Source: CAMCXE01 sp036520615
Lineage (GTDB): Bacteria; Pseudomonadota; Gammaproteobacteria; Pseudomonadales; Cellvibrionaceae
Reading direction: 5' to 3'
DNA length: 64,000 nt
Assembly (NCBI GenBank): GCA_036520615.1
Contig: DATDJI010000060.1
Span: forward strand, 83,362 to 147,361
The notes under the pieces were generated by a model. The model did not search any database. It was not told the DNA's origin and saw nothing but the letters and a program-made list of their open reading frames with translations. The translations under genes were made by a program, and so were the position numbers. Positions within the stretch are counted from its first letter, which is position 1, and every line of letters starts with the position of its first letter. This document shows positions 1 through 8,510 of the stretch, in pieces.

Positions 1-1093
1 CTACGCGCAGCCCGCTGGTAACAAATGGTGAGCGAGGATCGTTAGGTACGGCGTTTTTATTTACTGTGATATTAGCGTTGCCTAAGGCTTCGTCGGCATC
101 TTTACCGGTATAGGGTTTGTGAATTAAATCCACCAACATCAAATGGTTTTCGGTGCCGCCAGAGACTATTTTAAGGCCACGCTCAATAAAGGTTTTCGCC
201 ATCGCTTGAGCATTTTTAATTACCTGCGCTTGGTAGGTTTTAAATTCCGGGCTCATGGCTTCTTTAAAGCTCACCGCTTTTGCAGCGATAACATGCATTA
301 AAGGGCCACCTTGGAAGCCTGGGAACACAGCGGAATTAAGCTTCTTCTCTATTTCTTCATTTTTCTTCGCAAGAATTAATCCGCCTCGTGGGCCGCGCAA
401 AGTTTTGTGGGTCGTAGAAGTGGTGACATCGGCGATAGCGACGGGGGAAGGGTAGAGGCCTGCGGCAACCAAACCTGCAACGTGCGCCATATCAACTAAT
501 AAATAGGCGCCAACTTCATCAGCAATAGCGCGGAATTTTTGCCAATCCATAATTTGCGAATAGGCAGAAAAGCCTGCAACCACGATTTTGGGTTTGTGCT
601 CGCGAGCCAAGCGGGCTACTTCTTCATAATCTACCAGGCCAGTCTCCGGATTCAGTCCATATTGCACCGCGTGGTAAAGCTTGCCCGAAGCACTCACTTT
701 CGCGCCGTGAGTAAGATGGCCGCCGTGTGCGAGGCTCATGCCCAAAATGGTGTCGCCAGGATTTAGCAGTGCGAGATAAACAGCGGCATTGGCTTGAGAA
801 CCTGAGTGCGGTTGTACATTAGCGTAGTCAGCGCCGAATAACTTTTTGGCGCGCTCAATGGCCAGCGCTTCGGCTACGTCCACATATTCACAACCGCCGT
901 AGTAGCGTTTGGACGGATACCCTTCAGCATATTTGTTCGTAAGTTTAGTGCCTTGGGCCGCCATAACCAGGGGGCTGGTGTAGTTTTCAGAGGCGATGAG
1001 CTCGATATGCTCTTCTTGTCGTTGGCCTTCGTGTTGAATTGAAGCCCATATTTCAGGATCAAATTGAGCCAGTGTTTCATTGGGATTAAACAT
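1..1093 (-). CDS. glyA: Serine hydroxymethyltransferase, 3' end cut by window edge
   Basis: A PLP enzyme that interconverts serine and glycine and charges tetrahydrofolate with a one-carbon unit in the cytosol. The minus strand translates from an ATG at 1093 into MFNPNETLAQFDPEIW, then ELIASENYTSPLV, YAEGYPSKRYYGG, VQPHSGSQANAAVY and the PLP-lysine region TTSTTHKTLRGPRGG; these are the standard GlyA blocks in the right order. About 364 of the usual 417 or so residues are present and the C-terminus lies outside the window. The sequence GAGG sits five bases before the ATG. It is transcribed away from the GGDEF/EAL gene, so 1094-1406 holds both promoters. No frame damage is seen. Confidence 0.96.
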   Translation of the reverse strand, partial: MFNPNETLAQFDPEIWASIQHEGQRQEEHIELIASENYTSPLVMAAQGTKLTNKYAEGYPSKRYYGGCEYVDVAEALAIERAKKLFGADYANVQPHSGSQANAAVYLALLNPGDTILGMSLAHGGHLTHGAKVSASGKLYHAVQYGLNPETGLVDYEEVARLAREHKPKIVVAGFSAYSQIMDWQKFRAIADEVGAYLLVDMAHVAGLVAAGLYPSPVAIADVTTSTTHKTLRGPRGGLILAKKNEEIEKKLNSAVFPGFQGGPLMHVIAAKAVSFKEAMSPEFKTYQAQVIKNAQAMAKTFIERGLKIVSGGTENHLMLVDLIHKPYTGKDADEALGNANITVNKNAVPNDPRSPFVTSGLRV

Positions 1094-1406
1094 ACGGACC
1101 TCTGTGCGCCGGTGGTTTTGAGAAAAAGGGCGCATTGTAACCAAAGATCCTTTAAGCCAACAGCTAAAAGGCGGCACCGGTGTATGTTTGCTGCGGCGGC
1201 TAAGGTGAGTAACTTAGCGCCATGTTGTTGGCTTTAGCAACTTGTAGTTGGTCGACAATAATTCAGCGTCGTCAAAATAATTGTATTTCTTCTTCTATAA
1301 TCCTTTAAACGAGCTCCTGAAGGGGCCCATCGGGGGCCATTTAATGTGTGTTCTTGGCTGATGCAAGGCCAGTAATAATTATTCATCCTAATAAGAATTA
1401 ATCTGC
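1094..1406. other. Divergent intergenic region
   Basis: About 310 bases separate the divergent glyA and GGDEF/EAL starts. They must hold the glyA promoter and leader (minus) and the promoter for the downstream gene (plus). The plus half turns AT-rich close to 1360-1400. I see no coding frame, riboswitch or strong terminator. Confidence 0.5.
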
Positions 1407-4097
1407 ATGCCCCATCGATTACTCAGCGACACAGCTGCCAATCTTCATAGCGTATACATAGCGCTGCTGAAGGATTCGCGACTGTGGGGTGATGACTATG
1501 CAAGCGGCTTACAGCTAATTACACAAAAATGTAGCGAGGCATTAGCTGCCGCCCGATGTAGTGTTTGGTGCCTTAATGAAGCAGGCGTCGATCTATGCTG
1601 CCAAGCGTTATTTGAAAACGGCCAGGCGGCAGATTTATTCCACGACCAGCTGTTAAAGCGCGCAGATCATCCTGATTATTTTGCCTGCCTGGATCATGAC
1701 CGGGTTTTGGTTGTAGATAAGGTTGCAGCGGAAGATCGTTTTTCAAGTTTCATTGAGTACTGTAAAGCGCTGTCAATTTCTTCAGTTATGGAAGCGGGCG
1801 TACGCACTGAAGGTGAGGTGACGGGGATTATTCGCTGGGAGGAGCGCGGCGCTGAGCGTATCTGGAACGCGGATGAACAAGCGTTTGCCTGTTCGATAGC
1901 GGATCTGCTGACACAGTTTTTTGCCTTCCATAAATTGCGCGAGACCGAAGAGCGTTACCGCAAAATTTTTGAAGCTGCCGGTGAGGCCTTGGCCGTATTG
2001 CGCGGCAATCGCATAGTCGATTGCAACAAAGCCACCTTGGAGATGTTTCGCACCCGACGGGAAGATTTAATGAACGTGCCGCTGCGCAGCTTTTGGGCTG
2101 AAACGCAGCCGGACGGGCGCAAATCTAGAGATATAGAAAGCCTAATATTCAGCCCAGCACGGCACGGGCGGCCGCAACATTTGGTGTGGCGGCACAAACG
2201 CTTAGACGGCGTCGAATTTGATACCGAGGTGGGCATTACGCCTTTGTTGTTGCGCGGGCGCTTGCACCATATTGTTTGCCTTCATGACATAACTCATCGT
2301 CAACGCGCCGAACGGCAGATTCGCGAATTAAATACGCTCCAACAGGCGATATTTGACGGAGCGAATTACAGTATTGTCGCTACCGATGAAAAAGGCGTGA
2401 TCCACACATTTAACCGCGCGGCTGAGCGAATGCTCGGCTATAGCGGGCGAGAGGTAATTGGCAAAAGCACACCTGCGCGCTTCCATGCAGAAAATGAATT
2501 ACGTCGCCGAGCGCATGAGGCAACCGAAGAGTTGGCCCGCCCGATTCAAAGCGGATTCGATACCCTCATTGCTCGAGTGCTCGAAGGTGCGGTGGACGAA
2601 CGTGAGTGGACCTATGTACGCAAAGATGGCAGTAGTTTCCCCGTATTATTATCGGTGACCGCGCTTAGAAATAACCTTGGCGATGTAACCGGGTATTTAT
2701 GTATTGCGTCGGATATTACTGAGCGCATTCGGGCCAATGCCGAACTGCTCCACTCCAAGCGTGAAATCGAGCGCAATGCCAATCACGATTTATTAACCGG
2801 CTTGCCCAATCGTTCGCGCCTACATGATGTAGCTCGCGCGGCCATTCGCAACGCGCAAGAGCGCGGGCAAAAATTAGCTCTAATGCTGTTGGATTTAGAC
2901 CGATTTAAAGAAGTAAATGACACGCTTGGCCATGCCGTAGGTGATCAACTGCTTAAACAAGTTGCCCAGCGCTTACAGGCGTTGTTAATCAGTTATGGTG
3001 CTTATTTGTATCGCTTAGGGGGGGATGAATTTGCGATCTTAGTAACCCGCATTCAAGATAAAGACGCCACTATGCGCCTGGCCACAACGGTGAAAGCCAG
3101 TTTGCGCCAGCCGATACAGATAGAGGGAATTACCCTTGAGCTGGGTGGTAGCATCGGTGTTGCATTGTTCCCCGATCACGGCGATAGCAGCCATGGCTTA
3201 TTAAGGTGTGCTGATGTAGCCATGTATAAAGCCAAACAACAGTCCTCCGGCGCACTTTTTTACGAACCTCAATTCGATTTTCACAGCCCACGGCGCCTGA
3301 CGTTATTAGCAGAGTTAGGCGCGGCTATCCGCAACAATGATTTAATTTTGCATTATCAGCCGCGTGTGGATTTGGCCTCCGGCCGCTGCATCGGTTGCGA
3401 AGCCTTGGTGCGCTGGCAACATCCAACGCTTGGGCTTATTCCGCCCAATGAATTTATTCCTCTGGCGGAATCCAGCGATTTAATTCAACCCTTAGGCATT
3501 TGGGTGCTGGAAACGGCTATGGCCCAAGCGCGGATTTGGGAAACCAATGGATTAAATTTGATTGTTTCCATTAATTTGTCTGCGCGCAACCTGATGGAAA
3601 ACGCCTTTCCTCAATGTATTGAACAAACCCTAGCTGCCCATGGGTTGCCCGCTGAACGCCTGGAAATTGAAATTACGGAAAGTACGCTGATTTCCGACCC
3701 GGAGCGGACGCTGATGGTCATCCATCGCATCAACAATTTGGGTGTGCGCTTTGCTATTGATGACTTCGGCACAGGCTATTCCTCGCTGGCCTATTTAAAA
3801 CGCCTTCCGATCCAAACCTTGAAGATTGATCGTTCATTTATCCGCGATTTATTAAGTGATGACCAAGACGCGATGATTGTTCGCTCGACGCTGGATCTTG
3901 CCCACAACTTTGGTTTAAGTGTGGTAGCTGAGGGTGTTGAGGACGAAGCGACTTTGCAGGAGCTTAAGCGTTTGCGCTGCGAACAAATACAGGGGTTTTT
4001 ATTTAGTAAACCGCTACCTGTGGCTGAGTTTGAACAATGGCTAGAAGCCTTTAGCAGCACTGTTACGCTACCGGATCTTGTACCCCCACTGCATTGA
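1407..4097 (+). CDS. GAF-PAS-PAS-GGDEF-EAL cyclic-di-GMP signalling protein
   Basis: An 896-residue cytosolic protein predicted to make and/or degrade cyclic di-GMP. A GAF-like sensor occupies roughly residues 1-175, two PAS domains follow (about 185-300 and 310-440), then GGDEF and EAL. The GGDEF motif is intact at 538-542, but the RxxD inhibitory site expected just upstream is replaced by SYGA, so product inhibition through that site is unlikely. The EAL domain keeps EALVRW (665), NLSARN, EITES, DDFGTGYSS, KIDRSF, AEGVE and QGFLFSKPL, so phosphodiesterase activity is expected. There are no membrane segments. No good ribosome-binding site precedes the ATG, so the exact start is less certain than the product. 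It is a single gene, divergent from glyA. Confidence 0.93.
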   Translation: MPHRLLSDTAANLHSVYIALLKDSRLWGDDYASGLQLITQKCSEALAAARCSVWCLNEAGVDLCCQALFENGQAADLFHDQLLKRADHPDYFACLDHDRVLVVDKVAAEDRFSSFIEYCKALSISSVMEAGVRTEGEVTGIIRWEERGAERIWNADEQAFACSIADLLTQFFAFHKLRETEERYRKIFEAAGEALAVLRGNRIVDCNKATLEMFRTRREDLMNVPLRSFWAETQPDGRKSRDIESLIFSPARHGRPQHLVWRHKRLDGVEFDTEVGITPLLLRGRLHHIVCLHDITHRQRAERQIRELNTLQQAIFDGANYSIVATDEKGVIHTFNRAAERMLGYSGREVIGKSTPARFHAENELRRRAHEATEELARPIQSGFDTLIARVLEGAVDEREWTYVRKDGSSFPVLLSVTALRNNLGDVTGYLCIASDITERIRANAELLHSKREIERNANHDLLTGLPNRSRLHDVARAAIRNAQERGQKLALMLLDLDRFKEVNDTLGHAVGDQLLKQVAQRLQALLISYGAYLYRLGGDEFAILVTRIQDKDATMRLATTVKASLRQPIQIEGITLELGGSIGVALFPDHGDSSHGLLRCADVAMYKAKQQSSGALFYEPQFDFHSPRRLTLLAELGAAIRNNDLILHYQPRVDLASGRCIGCEALVRWQHPTLGLIPPNEFIPLAESSDLIQPLGIWVLETAMAQARIWETNGLNLIVSINLSARNLMENAFPQCIEQTLAAHGLPAERLEIEITESTLISDPERTLMVIHRINNLGVRFAIDDFGTGYSSLAYLKRLPIQTLKIDRSFIRDLLSDDQDAMIVRSTLDLAHNFGLSVVAEGVEDEATLQELKRLRCEQIQGFLFSKPLPVAEFEQWLEAFSSTVTLPDLVPPLH

Positions 4098-4503
4098 GGC
4101 TCGCTTATAGATGCGCCTGTAACAAAGGTTTTTCCTTCTAGCTATTTTTTAAACGGGTTAGTTTGCGCCTAGTTAACGCCGCCATTACCACGATATTCAA
4201 CTGATGCTTCGGGTTTAAAACCGACCCTGATTGCATGAAACCAGTTAAAAGCTCGCTATCGCTAAAGGCACCAACAAAGTGAACCGGATTTTTCTACTGT
4301 GTATTATCCTGGTGCCATCTGGCTATTTGAGGTTCAAAAATATTGCAACATCGACGCATTTAAGCGCAGTAAAACAGAGCCTTATTGTTTTATTGAGGAT
4401 CAATATGGTGCTTTTAAAAATAAAACCCATTTAAATCAGTGATATAAATTCACTGGCCCGCATATTGCTGTAGGACGTTAACTTCGATAATAGGGTCCTC
4501 GCT
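4098..4503. other. Intergenic region upstream of the first narK-like gene
   Basis: About 400 bases without a credible coding frame. The right half is AT-rich and holds two palindromes, TATTGA-GGA-TCAATA at 4391-4405 and CAGTGA-N7-TCACTG at 4437-4455, which could be operators for the transporter gene. The first has the TTGA/TCAA arms of an FNR box but a spacing three bases too short. Confidence 0.4.
4437..4455. promoter_or_regulatory. Palindrome CAGTGA-N7-TCACTG, candidate operator
   Basis: A perfect 6+6 base inverted repeat with a 7-base AT-rich spacer, 49 bases before the transporter start. Its size and place suit a dimeric regulator, but I do not recognise it as a known consensus. Confidence 0.35.
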
Positions 4504-5967
4504 ATGCTACCTATCAACCTTTTTGCTTTTCATGAAGGCAAAATTAAAACTCTGCATTTGACTTGGTTTGCTTTCTTTATCACTTTTATTATGTGGTTTA
4601 GCCAAGCGCCGCTGATGCCGTTTATTAAACAAGCCTTTGCCCTCACCGATGGCCAAATAAAAGCGTTATTAATTTTAAACGTGGCGCTGACAATTCCTGC
4701 GCGTATTTTAATTGGTGTTTTAGTCGATAAATTTGGGCCACGCCTCTCCTATAGTCTTTTATTAGCGATTTCCGGCTGTTTTTGTATTGGTTATGCCCTG
4801 GCAGACACCTACGAAATGCTCGCGCTCATGCGCTTTTTAGTGGGTTTTGTGGGCGCGGGTTTTGTTATCGGCATTCGTTTGGTGTCCGAATGGTTTCCCG
4901 CCAAAGAAGTAGGTTTTGCCGAAGGCATTTACGGCGGCTGGGGCAATTTTGGCGCGGCGGTTGCCTCCGGTGTTTTGCCTTTATTAGCTGCATTTTATGG
5001 TGGCGAAAACGGTTGGCGTTGGGCAGTTGCCACTACAGGTTTTATCGCGTTTATTTATTCGGGTGTTTTTTATACATTTGCGCGTAACACCCCAAAGGGT
5101 TCGCATTATTTTCGCCCTAAAAAATTAGGTGGCCTGGAAATAACCTCGCGTTTTGATTTCTGGTTTTATCTAATTATGACTGCGCCTTTAATCGGCTGTC
5201 TTTATTTGCTGGCCTGGCGCTTATCGCCATCTGGTACCAAATTATTAAGTGATACCTCCACGTTGTGGGCCTACGGCGCTGTAACCTTGTTAGGTATTTA
5301 TCAATACAGCCAAATTTTTAAAGTTAATAAAGATATTTTTAAGCGTGAAATTCCTGCAATTCAACGCTACAAATTTAAACAGGTTGCGGTTTTGGATATG
5401 GCTTACCTCGCAAGCTTTGGTTCTGAAATTGCCGTTGTATCCATGTTGCCGCTGTATTTTATGAATATGTTTGGCATTACGGCAGTACAAGCAGGTTTAA
5501 TGGCCGGCTGTTTTACTGTTGCCAACTTAATTGCACGCCCTGCGGGTGGTTTATTTTCCGATATGTTTGGCCGCAAAAAAGTGCTGAGCGTAACCTTGGT
5601 AGGCCAAGCCATAGGTTATTTATTGCTGTCACAAATCAGTGCTGACTGGTGGATTGGCTGGGCCGTGGCCGCCACATTGGTATGCTCGTTATCCGTACAA
5701 GCCGCCTGTGGTGCGGTGTACTCGGTAGTACCTTTAGTCCAACGCCGTATGACGGGGCAAATTGCCGGAATGGTGGGCGCCTATGGCAACGTCGGTAGCG
5801 TAATTTTCCTCACGTTGTTGACATTCCTGTCGCCCAATTTATTTTTCACAGTATTGGCCGGAGTTTCCGCCGTTACATTTATTGCCGCACAATTTCTTAA
5901 TGAACCTAAAGGCCATATGGCTGAAGTGTTGGATGATGGAACGGTACAGTTAATCGAAGTGGAATAA
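4504..5967 (+). CDS. NarK-type nitrate/nitrite transporter (MFS, NNP family)
   Basis: A 487-residue inner-membrane carrier with about twelve hydrophobic segments. The N-terminal LHLTWFAFFITF, the glycine-rich segment GWGNFGAA preceded by EWFPAKEVGFAEGIYG, and the second MFS loop GGLFSDMFGRKK are typical of the NNP nitrate/nitrite branch. Arginine 67 in TM2 (TIPAR) and arginine 345 in TM8 (IARPAGG) match the two substrate-binding arginines known in NarK/NrtA. It could import nitrate or exchange it for nitrite. AGGG lies eight bases before the ATG. A paralogue follows about 430 bases downstream, behind a terminator, so the two are probably transcribed separately. No nitrate reductase genes are in the window. 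Confidence 0.88.
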   Translation: MLPINLFAFHEGKIKTLHLTWFAFFITFIMWFSQAPLMPFIKQAFALTDGQIKALLILNVALTIPARILIGVLVDKFGPRLSYSLLLAISGCFCIGYALADTYEMLALMRFLVGFVGAGFVIGIRLVSEWFPAKEVGFAEGIYGGWGNFGAAVASGVLPLLAAFYGGENGWRWAVATTGFIAFIYSGVFYTFARNTPKGSHYFRPKKLGGLEITSRFDFWFYLIMTAPLIGCLYLLAWRLSPSGTKLLSDTSTLWAYGAVTLLGIYQYSQIFKVNKDIFKREIPAIQRYKFKQVAVLDMAYLASFGSEIAVVSMLPLYFMNMFGITAVQAGLMAGCFTVANLIARPAGGLFSDMFGRKKVLSVTLVGQAIGYLLLSQISADWWIGWAVAATLVCSLSVQAACGAVYSVVPLVQRRMTGQIAGMVGAYGNVGSVIFLTLLTFLSPNLFFTVLAGVSAVTFIAAQFLNEPKGHMAEVLDDGTVQLIEVE

Positions 5968-5981
5968 ATCAGTGTGATATT

Positions 5982-6010
5982 AAAAGCCGCAGATTTCTCT
6001 GCGGCTTTTT
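5982..6010 (+). terminator. Intrinsic terminator after the first narK-like gene
   Basis: AAAGCCGCAGA, loop TTTC, TCTGCGGCTTTTT: a long perfect stem followed by a T run, 15 bases after the stop codon. Confidence 0.9.
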
Positions 6011-6394
6011 ACGTTAAGAGCTTTTAATGTTAACCACACCTGAGCAAGCAGGGTAGTGTTTCATAAGCTCTTAATCGTTCAGCCCCATTAATAGCCTTTC
6101 TGTCATTTTTCCTTCACTCAACTTTGCCGATTTAAAGGTGCTGTCCATATGTAGCCAGCGCTGAGCATTTTTCTATCCTCGTTAGCGCACCTTTATCTCT
6201 GTGGCGGTGCCGACACTCTAGTAGGGCAACCTCGTTACCATTTTGGTGCTAAAAGTTCTGAGCGGATGCGCCATAGGCGCAAATACGTAACCCTAGCCGC
6301 TGCATTAGAAATCCCATCATTAATTTACAAGGAATTTAATTTTTTGGCCTTTATTTTGCTAATGGCGCTCTTTGATAGAATTCAGGAGCAGAAT
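6011..6394. other. Intergenic region between the narK-like paralogues
   Basis: About 380 bases. An open frame reaches back to 6266, but it is a weak N-terminal extension of the next gene with no paralogue counterpart. Arms TAAAGGTGC and GCACCTTTA, some 50 bases apart between about 6130 and 6195, could pair. Nothing else is recognised. Confidence 0.35.
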
Positions 6395-7861
6395 GTGAGC
6401 AAAGCTGGTGCAAATCTTAATTTTTTCTCGTTTGCGGGAAAAGCCAAAATCCTTCATTTAACCTGGGCTGCATTTTTTATTACGTTTTTGGTGTGGTTTA
6501 ACCATGCCCCATTGTTGCTGGCTATTCAGGCCAGCCTCGGCTTAAGTGACCAACAAATCAAAACTCTGTTGATTTTGAATGTCGCCCTAACTATTCCCGC
6601 GCGTATTGTTATTGGTATGTTGGTCGACTCTTTTGGGCCGCGTAAAATTTATTCTTTGCTTCTGGTTATTACTGGGTTGTTGTGCTTTTTCTTTTCACTC
6701 TCAACCAGTTTTGAAATGTTGGCATTCGCTCGATTTCTATTAGGTTTTGCCGGCGCAGGGTTTGTTATCGGCATTCGTATGATTAGCGAATGGTTTCCCG
6801 CACGGCAATTAGGGTTGGCAGAGGGGCTTTATAAAGGCTTGGGTAATATTGGTTCGGCGGCAGCCGCAATAACCCTGCCGAGCCTTGCTTTTGTTGTAGG
6901 GGGCGATGATGGTTGGCGCTATGCAACTGCTGCGACGGGAATTATCGCTGTTTTTTATGCGGTGATTTATTATCTTTCTGCACGTGATACCCCGGCGGGT
7001 TCTACCTATTTCAAACCTAATAAATCAGGTGGGCTGGCGGTGAGTACTCCTGCCGATTTTATTCAGTATCTGCTGGTTAATATTCCTATGTATGCAGCTA
7101 TGTCGCTGCTTGCTTGGAAGGTGCAGTCATTGGGTTTAATTAATAATGCCGTGACCATAATTATTAACGTAGTTTTAGCGCTATTGTTTTTATATCAATG
7201 CGCAAAAATTTATGCGGTTAATACTGATATTTTCCAAAAACCTGTTGAAAGTATTTACAGATACAAATTCAAACAGGTAACAATTTTAAGTCTCGCTTAT
7301 GCTGTAACCTTTGGCGCTGAGCTTGCTGTAGTCTCCATGCTGCCATTATTTTTTAAAAGCACCTTTGCCGTGCCCATTGCTGTAGCTGGTATATTCGGGG
7401 CCTGTTTTGCTGCAACCGATATTTTATCGTGCCCGTCAGGAGGTTGGATTAGCGATAAATTTGGCCGCAAAAAATCCCTTATTACTTTATTGTTGGGTGC
7501 AGCAGTAGGCTTTTTTGTTTTATCGCGTATTGGTGCGGGCTGGCCGATCGAATTGGCTGTAATGGCTATGGTGTGCTGCTCATTCTTTTTGGGCTCAGCC
7601 GCTGGCTGTGTCTTTGCAATGGTGCCGTTAATTCGCCGCAGTCTCACTGGGCAAATTGCCGGTATTGTAGGTGCCTATGGCAATATTGGTGCTGTAGTAT
7701 TTTTAACAGTTTTTTCGCTGGTGAGTACGCCGATATTTTTTATCACAATTGCGGTTAGTATTTTTGTAGCAGCGCTTGCCGCCATGCTTTTGGATGAACC
7801 GAAAAATAAAATGTTTGAAGTACTTCCTGATGGCAGTGTGCAAGTTATAGAGGTGCACTGA
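6395..7861 (+). CDS. NarK-type transporter paralogue lacking the TM8 arginine
   Basis: A second NNP-family MFS carrier, 488 residues from the chosen start and close in sequence to its upstream neighbour over its full length. I chose the GTG at 6395 because AGGAG lies six bases before it and the resulting protein matches the paralogue's length within one residue; the frame itself stays open back to 6266. The TM2 arginine is kept (TIPAR, residue 70). At the TM8 position the paralogue's IARPAGG is LSCPSGG here, so the second substrate-binding arginine is Cys346 (CGC to TGC). The rest looks intact, including GGWISDKFGRKK. Transport of nitrate may be altered or the substrate may differ; that is inference. 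A hairpin follows the stop. Confidence 0.86.
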   Translation: MSKAGANLNFFSFAGKAKILHLTWAAFFITFLVWFNHAPLLLAIQASLGLSDQQIKTLLILNVALTIPARIVIGMLVDSFGPRKIYSLLLVITGLLCFFFSLSTSFEMLAFARFLLGFAGAGFVIGIRMISEWFPARQLGLAEGLYKGLGNIGSAAAAITLPSLAFVVGGDDGWRYATAATGIIAVFYAVIYYLSARDTPAGSTYFKPNKSGGLAVSTPADFIQYLLVNIPMYAAMSLLAWKVQSLGLINNAVTIIINVVLALLFLYQCAKIYAVNTDIFQKPVESIYRYKFKQVTILSLAYAVTFGAELAVVSMLPLFFKSTFAVPIAVAGIFGACFAATDILSCPSGGWISDKFGRKKSLITLLLGAAVGFFVLSRIGAGWPIELAVMAMVCCSFFLGSAAGCVFAMVPLIRRSLTGQIAGIVGAYGNIGAVVFLTVFSLVSTPIFFITIAVSIFVAALAAMLLDEPKNKMFEVLPDGSVQVIEVH

Positions 7862-7868
7862 CCGCGTT

Positions 7869-7914
7869 ATACCCGGCTCACGCTAGCCTGCTTATCACTA
7901 GCGCAGCTGGGTAT
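7869..7914 (+). terminator. Long hairpin after the narK-like paralogue
   Basis: Arms ATACCC-GGCT-CGCTAG and CTAGCG-AGCT-GGGTAT pair across an 11-base loop with small mismatches, a few bases after the stop. Only a short AT tract follows, so termination efficiency is uncertain. Confidence 0.55.
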
Positions 7915-8131
7915 TTAATTGAGACCTTTTCCTCATACAGATTTAAATCCTAAGCTGCCCCCATAAACATTATCACGCCTGTTTTGTCTGAGGCTCAGCA
8001 GAAGGGCAGCGGGCACATCAGCTCTTTTCTAGGTTTGAGCCAGTTAGGCTGACGACTCAGCTAACAAGCCCACCAGCATTCCCCTCTACCACTGGTGCGG
8101 CCTTGAGCGCCACCAGGCAAGTCTTTGATAA
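7915..8131. other. Intergenic region before hipBA
   Basis: Non-coding spacer of moderate GC content between the transporter hairpin and the hip operators. No feature was recognised. Confidence 0.3.
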
Positions 8132-8172
8132 AAGCTATAGCTTGTATTAAGCTTAATAAAACAATCTATAGT
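8132..8172 (+). promoter_or_regulatory. Repeated palindromic operators and promoter of hipBA
   Basis: AAGCTATAGCTT (8132-8143) is a perfect palindrome. A second CTATAG core lies at 8166-8171, with centres 31 bases apart (about three helical turns), and the 16-base surroundings of the two cores agree at 12 positions. Between them is another perfect palindrome, TATTAAGCTTAATA (8145-8158). TATAGT at 8167-8172 is a plausible -10 box. HipB family proteins repress their own operon through repeated palindromes, which this layout suits. Confidence 0.6.
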
Positions 8173-8208
8173 TTATATTTTTGAATGCTGACAAACTGCC
8201 GGGAATTT

Positions 8209-8508
8209 ATGAGCGCTATCAAATCTACACTCGCCCCAGATGTACTGGCGGTTGCCGTCACCTTTGGCGCCAATATCAAAGAAGCCCGTATAGCGCGTGG
8301 CTGGCGTCAATACGATATGGCTCAGCGAATGCTGGTATCTGTGCCTACATTGCAGGCGATAGAGGCGGGTAAGGTTACGGTTTCACTGGAGAACTATTTA
8401 AGGGCCTTAGATGTTCTGAATATGGCGGAGCAGATCGCGGCAGTCGCCTCACCGCATACCGATGAAGAAGGGCGCAGGCTTAAGTCTTTTGGGAGAGTTA
8501 GGATATAA
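8209..8508 (+). CDS. hipB: HipB-like XRE-family antitoxin
   Basis: A 99-residue DNA-binding antitoxin (107 if the ATG at 8185 is used). A helix-turn-helix runs from about IKEARIARGWRQYDMAQRM through LVSVPTLQAIEAGKVTVS, the usual XRE/Cro arrangement, followed by a short tail. I prefer the ATG at 8209 because GGGAA precedes it and because 8185 would be almost leaderless from the proposed -10 box. It lies two bases before hipA and behind repeated palindromes, so it should neutralise HipA and repress the pair. The family assignment is firm; that this particular pair is active is inferred. Confidence 0.88.
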   Translation: MSAIKSTLAPDVLAVAVTFGANIKEARIARGWRQYDMAQRMLVSVPTLQAIEAGKVTVSLENYLRALDVLNMAEQIAAVASPHTDEEGRRLKSFGRVRI

Positions 8509-8510
8509 AA

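Noticed and set aside
4391..4405. FNR box upstream of narK
   Set aside because: The TTGA and TCAA arms are present, but the spacer is three bases instead of six, so it does not fit the FNR/ANR consensus.
6266..6394. N-terminal extension of the second narK-like frame
   Set aside because: The GTG at 6395 has a well-placed AGGAG and gives the same length as the paralogue; the extension has no counterpart and no ribosome-binding site.
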